Origin: Chryseobacterium sp.
GTDB lineage: Bacteria; Bacteroidota; Bacteroidia; Flavobacteriales; Weeksellaceae
Assembly: GCA_003248755.1 (NCBI GenBank)
Contig: QFQW01000094.1
Coordinates: 1 to 14,588 of the forward strand
Direction of reading: 5' to 3'
Length of the DNA stretch: 14,588 bases
Position 1 is the stretch's first letter, and every line of letters starts with the position of its first letter. Made by a program: the position numbers and the translations under genes. The notes beneath the pieces are model-generated. The model was not told the DNA's origin, did no database searches, and was given only the letters and a program-made list of their open reading frames with translations. This document shows positions 12,476-14,588 of the stretch, in pieces.

Positions 12476-13366
12476 ATGATAGAAAGATTCTTGGAATATA
12501 TAGAAGTGGAGAAAAGGTACTCTCCGCATACTCTTACGAATTATAAAAAAGATTTGTCGGATTTCTCTGCATTTGTTTTGAAGACGGAAGCATCGGAGGA
12601 AATTGTTCATGTTCATAAGAAGGTGATTAAAAACTTTATTGTAGAGCTTAGTAATTCCGGATTGAGTAAAAGAAGTATCAATCGCAAATTATCATCGCTT
12701 CGTAGCTTCTATGCTTTTGTGCTTCGGCTTCAAGAGATAAAGGTTTCTCCAATGGAAACGATAGATTCGCTTAAATTCTATGCAGAAAAGAGAGTTCCGT
12801 TCTCTGTGGAAGAGATGGATGTAATGAAGCAGGAGATTGAAGAGAAAAGCAAAATGACACTATTGGAAAAGCTGATTATAGAGACATTTTATCAAACCGG
12901 AATCAGAAAAGCGGAGCTTTGTAATCTTTTGTTGGAAAATGTGGATTTTTCAAAGAAAGAAATATTGGTAATAGGGAAAGGAAATAAAGCTAGAGTGATT
13001 CCTATTTCTGATGAATTAATATCAGATTATCAAACATATCTTAATATCAGATGGGCTAAAGCAGAAAATCAAAATTATTTTTTCGTTAATAAAAAGGGAA
13101 AAAAACTAGGCGAAAAGTTTGTCTATTTGGTCGTTAATAAGTATTTTAGTAATGTTACTTCCAAGCAGAAAAGAAGTCCGCATATTTTAAGACATACTTT
13201 TGCAACGCACGTTTTAAATGGTGGTGCGGAAATATCTAAAGTTCAAAAGTTAATGGGACATGCGAGTTTGGCGAGTACACAAGTTTATACTAGTGCTAAT
13301 ATAGAAAAACTTAAAGAAGTTTATAAAAATGCACACCCAAGAGAAACTAAAGAAAAAAAAATATGA
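12476..13366 (+). CDS. xerC: Tyrosine recombinase XerC/XerD
   Basis: The 296-residue protein has the usual length and layout of Xer recombinases. The N-terminal SAM-like DNA-binding domain spans residues 1-90 (Tyr-Ser-Pro-His-Thr-Leu near 15-20) and the catalytic domain about 105-285. All six catalytic residues are visible: Arg144 in Thr-Gly-Ile-Arg-Lys-Ala-Glu-Leu, Lys168 in Gly-Lys-Gly-Asn-Lys, His236 and Arg239 in Pro-His-Ile-Leu-Arg-His-Thr, His262 in Met-Gly-His-Ala, and the nucleophile Tyr271. Spacing equals that of E. coli XerD. The protein should resolve chromosome dimers at dif during division. Whether it is the XerC or the XerD partner cannot be decided by eye; the rpsU-hpf context is a conserved housekeeping locus, so an integrase of a mobile element is unlikely. 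The ATG at 12476 gives the normal N-terminus. hpf follows after 46 nt without a terminator. Confidence 0.92.
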   Translation: MIERFLEYIEVEKRYSPHTLTNYKKDLSDFSAFVLKTEASEEIVHVHKKVIKNFIVELSNSGLSKRSINRKLSSLRSFYAFVLRLQEIKVSPMETIDSLKFYAEKRVPFSVEEMDVMKQEIEEKSKMTLLEKLIIETFYQTGIRKAELCNLLLENVDFSKKEILVIGKGNKARVIPISDELISDYQTYLNIRWAKAENQNYFFVNKKGKKLGEKFVYLVVNKYFSNVTSKQKRSPHILRHTFATHVLNGGAEISKVQKLMGHASLASTQVYTSANIEKLKEVYKNAHPRETKEKKI

Positions 13367-13412
13367 AGTAAAAATTTACATTTTTATTGTTTAATCATTT
13401 AAAACAGACGTT

Positions 13413-13703
13413 ATGAAAATTACAATTCAGACTGTAGGTGTTACACCTCACGAACCTTTGAAAGAGAGAATTGAGAAAAAATTAAGTAAGCTAGAGACCT
13501 TTTATGATAAAATCGTAGAATCTGCAGTTTACTTAAAAGTGGAAAATGCATCAGAAAAAACAAATAAAACAACAGAGCTTGTTGTTAAGGTTCCGGGTGA
13601 TGATATCGTAGTTAAGAAGACATGTGCTAGTTTTGAAGAAAGTTTAGACGAGTGTGTCGAAACTGCTAAAAAACTGTTAATCAAGAAAAAAGAATTAGCC
13701 TAA
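13413..13703 (+). CDS. hpf: Ribosome hibernation-promoting factor (short HPF/RaiA type)
   Basis: The 96-residue protein matches the short HPF/YfiA family (E. coli HPF is 95 residues). It shows Met-Lys-Ile-Thr-Ile-Gln-Thr, then Leu-Lys-Glu-Arg-Ile-Glu-Lys-Lys-Leu and Lys-Leu-Glu-Thr-Phe-Tyr-Asp in the first helix. A Leu-Lys-Val-Glu-Asn strand and a C-terminal basic helix ending Lys-Lys-Leu-Leu-Ile-Lys-Lys follow. Such proteins bind the 30S decoding centre in stationary phase and block translation. There is no C-terminal dimerisation domain, so it is not the long form. The start has no Shine-Dalgarno sequence. It lies 46 nt after the recombinase and may share its transcript; no TAnnTTTG box was found in the gap. 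After its stop comes the tRNA promoter, with no clear hairpin terminator. Confidence 0.93.
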   Translation: MKITIQTVGVTPHEPLKERIEKKLSKLETFYDKIVESAVYLKVENASEKTNKTTELVVKVPGDDIVVKKTCASFEESLDECVETAKKLLIKKKELA

Positions 13704-13733
13704 AAAAATAATTGAAATTTTTTTGTAAAAATA

Positions 13734-13765
13734 TTTGTAGGTTTCAAAAAAGTGTCTCATATTTG
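13734..13765 (+). promoter_or_regulatory. Promoter of the tRNA cluster
   Basis: TTTG (13734-13737), a 20-nt spacer and CATATTTG (13758-13765) match the Bacteroidota promoter except for the first base of the -7 box. Eleven bases around the -33 element (ATTTGTAGGTT) are identical in the rpsU promoter. Confidence 0.65.
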
Positions 13766-13822
13766 CACTCGCAAAACGGAAGTAACCGCGGCGCAGAAGG
13801 ATAGTTCTTTTGAAATCTATAT

Positions 13823-13896
13823 GCCTCCATAGCTCAGTTGGCCAGAGCACGTGATTTGTAATCTCGGGGTCGTGGGTTCGAATCCCTCTGGAGGCT
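13823..13896 (+). tRNA. tRNA-Thr (anticodon TGT)
   Basis: The 74-nt gene folds into a full cloverleaf. Acceptor GCCTCCA pairs with TGGAGGC and D stem GCTC with GAGC; the anticodon loop is TTTGTAA with anticodon TGT, and the T loop is TTCGAAT. The 3' CCA is not encoded. There are two T-T mismatches, one in the anticodon stem (CGTGA/TCTCG) and one in the T stem (GTGGG/CCCTC). It should read ACA and probably other ACN codons. Confidence 0.95.
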
Positions 13897-13908
13897 CAAA
13901 AAAATACT

Positions 13909-13989
13909 GGGGAGATACCAGAGCGGTCAAATGGGGCTGACTGTAACTCAGCTGCTTCGGCTACGTAGGTTCGAATCCTGCTCTCCCCA
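13909..13989 (+). tRNA. tRNA-Tyr (anticodon GTA)
   Basis: The 81-nt class II tRNA has acceptor GGGGAGA/TCTCCCC, anticodon stem GCTGA/TCAGC with loop CTGTAAC (anticodon GTA), a long variable arm (TGCTTCGGCTAC), T arm GTAGG/CCTGC and loop TTCGAAT. CCA is not encoded. It lies 12 nt after tRNA-Thr and should share its transcript. Confidence 0.96.
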
Positions 13990-13999
13990 CATTTTTTTA

Positions 14000-14030
14000 T
14001 TTGCAAAGTCAAAAAAAATTTTTATATTTG
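14000..14030 (+). promoter_or_regulatory. Internal promoter before tRNA-Gly
   Basis: TTTG (14000-14003), a 19-nt spacer and TATATTTG (14023-14030) match the consensus exactly. It sits between tRNA-Tyr and tRNA-Gly, about 36 nt upstream of the latter, which suggests a second start inside the cluster. Confidence 0.7.
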
Positions 14031-14066
14031 CAAACACAAAAACCAACCTTTTTTGGTAACAAAAAT

Positions 14067-14139
14067 GCGAAAGTAGCTCAGTTGGTAGAGCGTCAGCCTT
14101 CCAAGCTGAATGTCGCGGGTTCGACCCCCGTCTTTCGCT
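14067..14139 (+). tRNA. tRNA-Gly (anticodon TCC)
   Basis: The 73-nt gene has acceptor GCGAAAG/CTTTCGC, D stem GCTC/GAGC, anticodon stem TCAGC/GCTGA with loop CTTCCAA (anticodon TCC, reading GGA and GGG), and T arm GCGGG/CCCGT. CCA is not encoded. Confidence 0.96.
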
Positions 14140-14144
14140 CAAGA

Positions 14145-14180
14145 AAAATCACAAACCTTAACGGAATGTGATTTTTTTTT
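14145..14180 (+). terminator. Intrinsic terminator between tRNA-Gly and tRNA-Thr(GGT)
   Basis: AAAATCACA (14145-14153) pairs with TGTGATTTT (14167-14175) around a 13-nt loop, and T continues to 14180. It ends directly before the last tRNA gene, so that gene depends on read-through or on a promoter I could not see. Confidence 0.75.
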
Positions 14181-14182
14181 AC

Positions 14183-14254
14183 GCCGACTTAGCTCAGGGG
14201 TAGAGTGCTTCCTTGGTAAGGAAGAGGTCACGGGTTCAAATCCCGTAGTTGGCT
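14183..14254 (+). tRNA. tRNA-Thr (anticodon GGT)
   Basis: The 72-nt gene has acceptor GCCGACT/AGTTGGC with one G-U pair, D stem GCTC/GAGT, anticodon stem CTTCC/GGAAG with loop TTGGTAA (anticodon GGT, reading ACC and ACU), and T arm ACGGG/CCCGT. CCA is not encoded. Confidence 0.96.
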
Positions 14255-14258
14255 CTGG

Positions 14259-14286
14259 GAATACCGAAGGTATTCAAAACTTTTTG
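14259..14286 (+). terminator. Probable terminator after the tRNA cluster
   Basis: GAATACC (14259-14265) pairs with GGTATTC (14269-14275) around GAA, followed by AAAAC and five T. It begins 4 nt after the last tRNA. The T tract is offset from the stem, so it may instead act in 3' processing. Confidence 0.5.
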
Positions 14287-14405
14287 GAATCATCTTTATA
14301 TTATTTAATATAAATTTTGCATTCTGATTCGGGAGCAAAATAGATGGATTTTTTTAAACCGTTTTAAATTGAAAATCACATTATTATTTTTTACGTAAAA
14401 TAATT

Positions 14406-14433
14406 TTTGATATTTAAAAATTCATTATATTTG
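14406..14433 (+). promoter_or_regulatory. tuf promoter
   Basis: TTTG (14406-14409), a 16-nt spacer and TATATTTG (14426-14433) lie 43 nt upstream of the tuf ATG. The spacer is a little short. An imperfect A/T palindrome centred on ACGT (about 14381-14405) lies directly upstream and could be an activating A/T-rich element. Confidence 0.65.
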
Positions 14434-14476
14434 CAGACCGAAAAAAACAATATTAAATAAATTAAATATTAAAATC

Positions 14477-14588
14477 ATGGCAAAGGAAACGTTTAATCGT
14501 AACAAACCCCACTTGAACATTGGTACTATTGGTCACGTTGACCATGGTAAAACTACTCTTACAGCTGCTATTTCTGCTGTATTAGCTA
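14477..14588 (+). CDS. tuf: Elongation factor Tu, N-terminal part only
   Basis: The window ends after 37 codons. The visible part begins Met-Ala-Lys-Glu-Thr-Phe-Asn-Arg and runs through Asn-Ile-Gly-Thr-Ile-Gly-His-Val-Asp-His-Gly-Lys-Thr-Thr, which contains the G1/P-loop (GHVDHGKT) of EF-Tu. EF-Tu is the GTPase that brings aminoacyl-tRNA to the ribosome. EF-G, IF-2 and SelB share similar P-loops, but the preceding residues are those of EF-Tu. The tRNA-cluster-to-tuf order is a conserved arrangement, usually continuing into secE-nusG and ribosomal protein genes beyond this window. The start has no Shine-Dalgarno sequence; the ATG follows an A-rich leader ending AAATATTAAAATC. Confidence 0.96.
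   Translation, partial: MAKETFNRNKPHLNIGTIGHVDHGKTTLTAAISAVLA

Noticed and set aside
12476..13366. Possible phage or transposon integrase
   Set aside because: All catalytic residues and the length fit housekeeping Xer proteins, no attachment site or cargo is seen although tRNAs are near, and the rpsU/hpf context is conserved.
13948..14142. Minus-strand frame over the Tyr and Gly tRNA genes
   Set aside because: It is a translation of tRNA sequence, a familiar artefact.
13823..14254. Integration site for a genomic island at the tRNA cluster
   Set aside because: No duplicated tRNA 3' ends or foreign genes flank the cluster; tuf follows normally.
14110..14313. 67-codon plus-strand frame over the Gly and Thr tRNA genes
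   Set aside because: It is read through two tRNA genes and a terminator; the Gly-Ser-Asn-Pro-Val motif is typical of tRNA-derived false proteins.

Overview
The window looks like chromosomal core sequence from a member of the Bacteroidota, most likely a Weeksellaceae flavobacterium of the Chryseobacterium type; the genus is an inference. Support comes from the low G+C content, the near absence of Shine-Dalgarno sequences, several promoter boxes of the Bacteroidota form (TTTG, about 19-20 nt, TAnnTTTG), signal peptides that all end just before Gln, DUF3857/transglutaminase proteins, and the order rpsU - xerC-like - hpf - tRNA cluster - tuf.

Layout. Positions 1-443 hold the 3' end of a malQ-type 4-alpha-glucanotransferase and its terminator. 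Positions 615-2125 carry two small secreted proteins: a Tyr/Asp-rich, Arg/Asn/Gly-rich protein and a Spy/CpxP-like helical protein. Positions 2125-6580 look like one transcription unit: ferritin followed by two large secreted DUF3857/transglutaminase-like proteins, the second without the usual catalytic residues. On the minus strand, pssA and a DnaQ-like exonuclease follow (8179 to 6590). Divergent from pssA is an LTA-synthase-like membrane sulfatase (8229-10148). Next come a secreted DUF2147 protein and pdhB, each with an intrinsic terminator. A 377-nt gene-free stretch (11825-12201) holds the pdhB terminator, a composite intergenic repeat and the rpsU promoter. The rest is translation and genome maintenance: rpsU, a XerC/D recombinase, hpf, four tRNAs (Thr-TGT, Tyr-GTA, Gly-TCC, Thr-GGT) and the first 37 codons of tuf.

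Functionally this is mostly housekeeping: envelope (pssA, sulfatase, five secreted proteins), iron storage, central carbon metabolism, ribosome function and chromosome dimer resolution. I see no CRISPR array, prophage, intact insertion sequence or recognisable defence system. The most interesting points are a cryptic Spy-like motif pair inside the Tyr-rich secreted protein, the active/inactive transglutaminase-like tandem downstream of ferritin, two mirror-image start-proximal promoters between pssA and the sulfatase, and the intergenic repeat downstream of pdhB.
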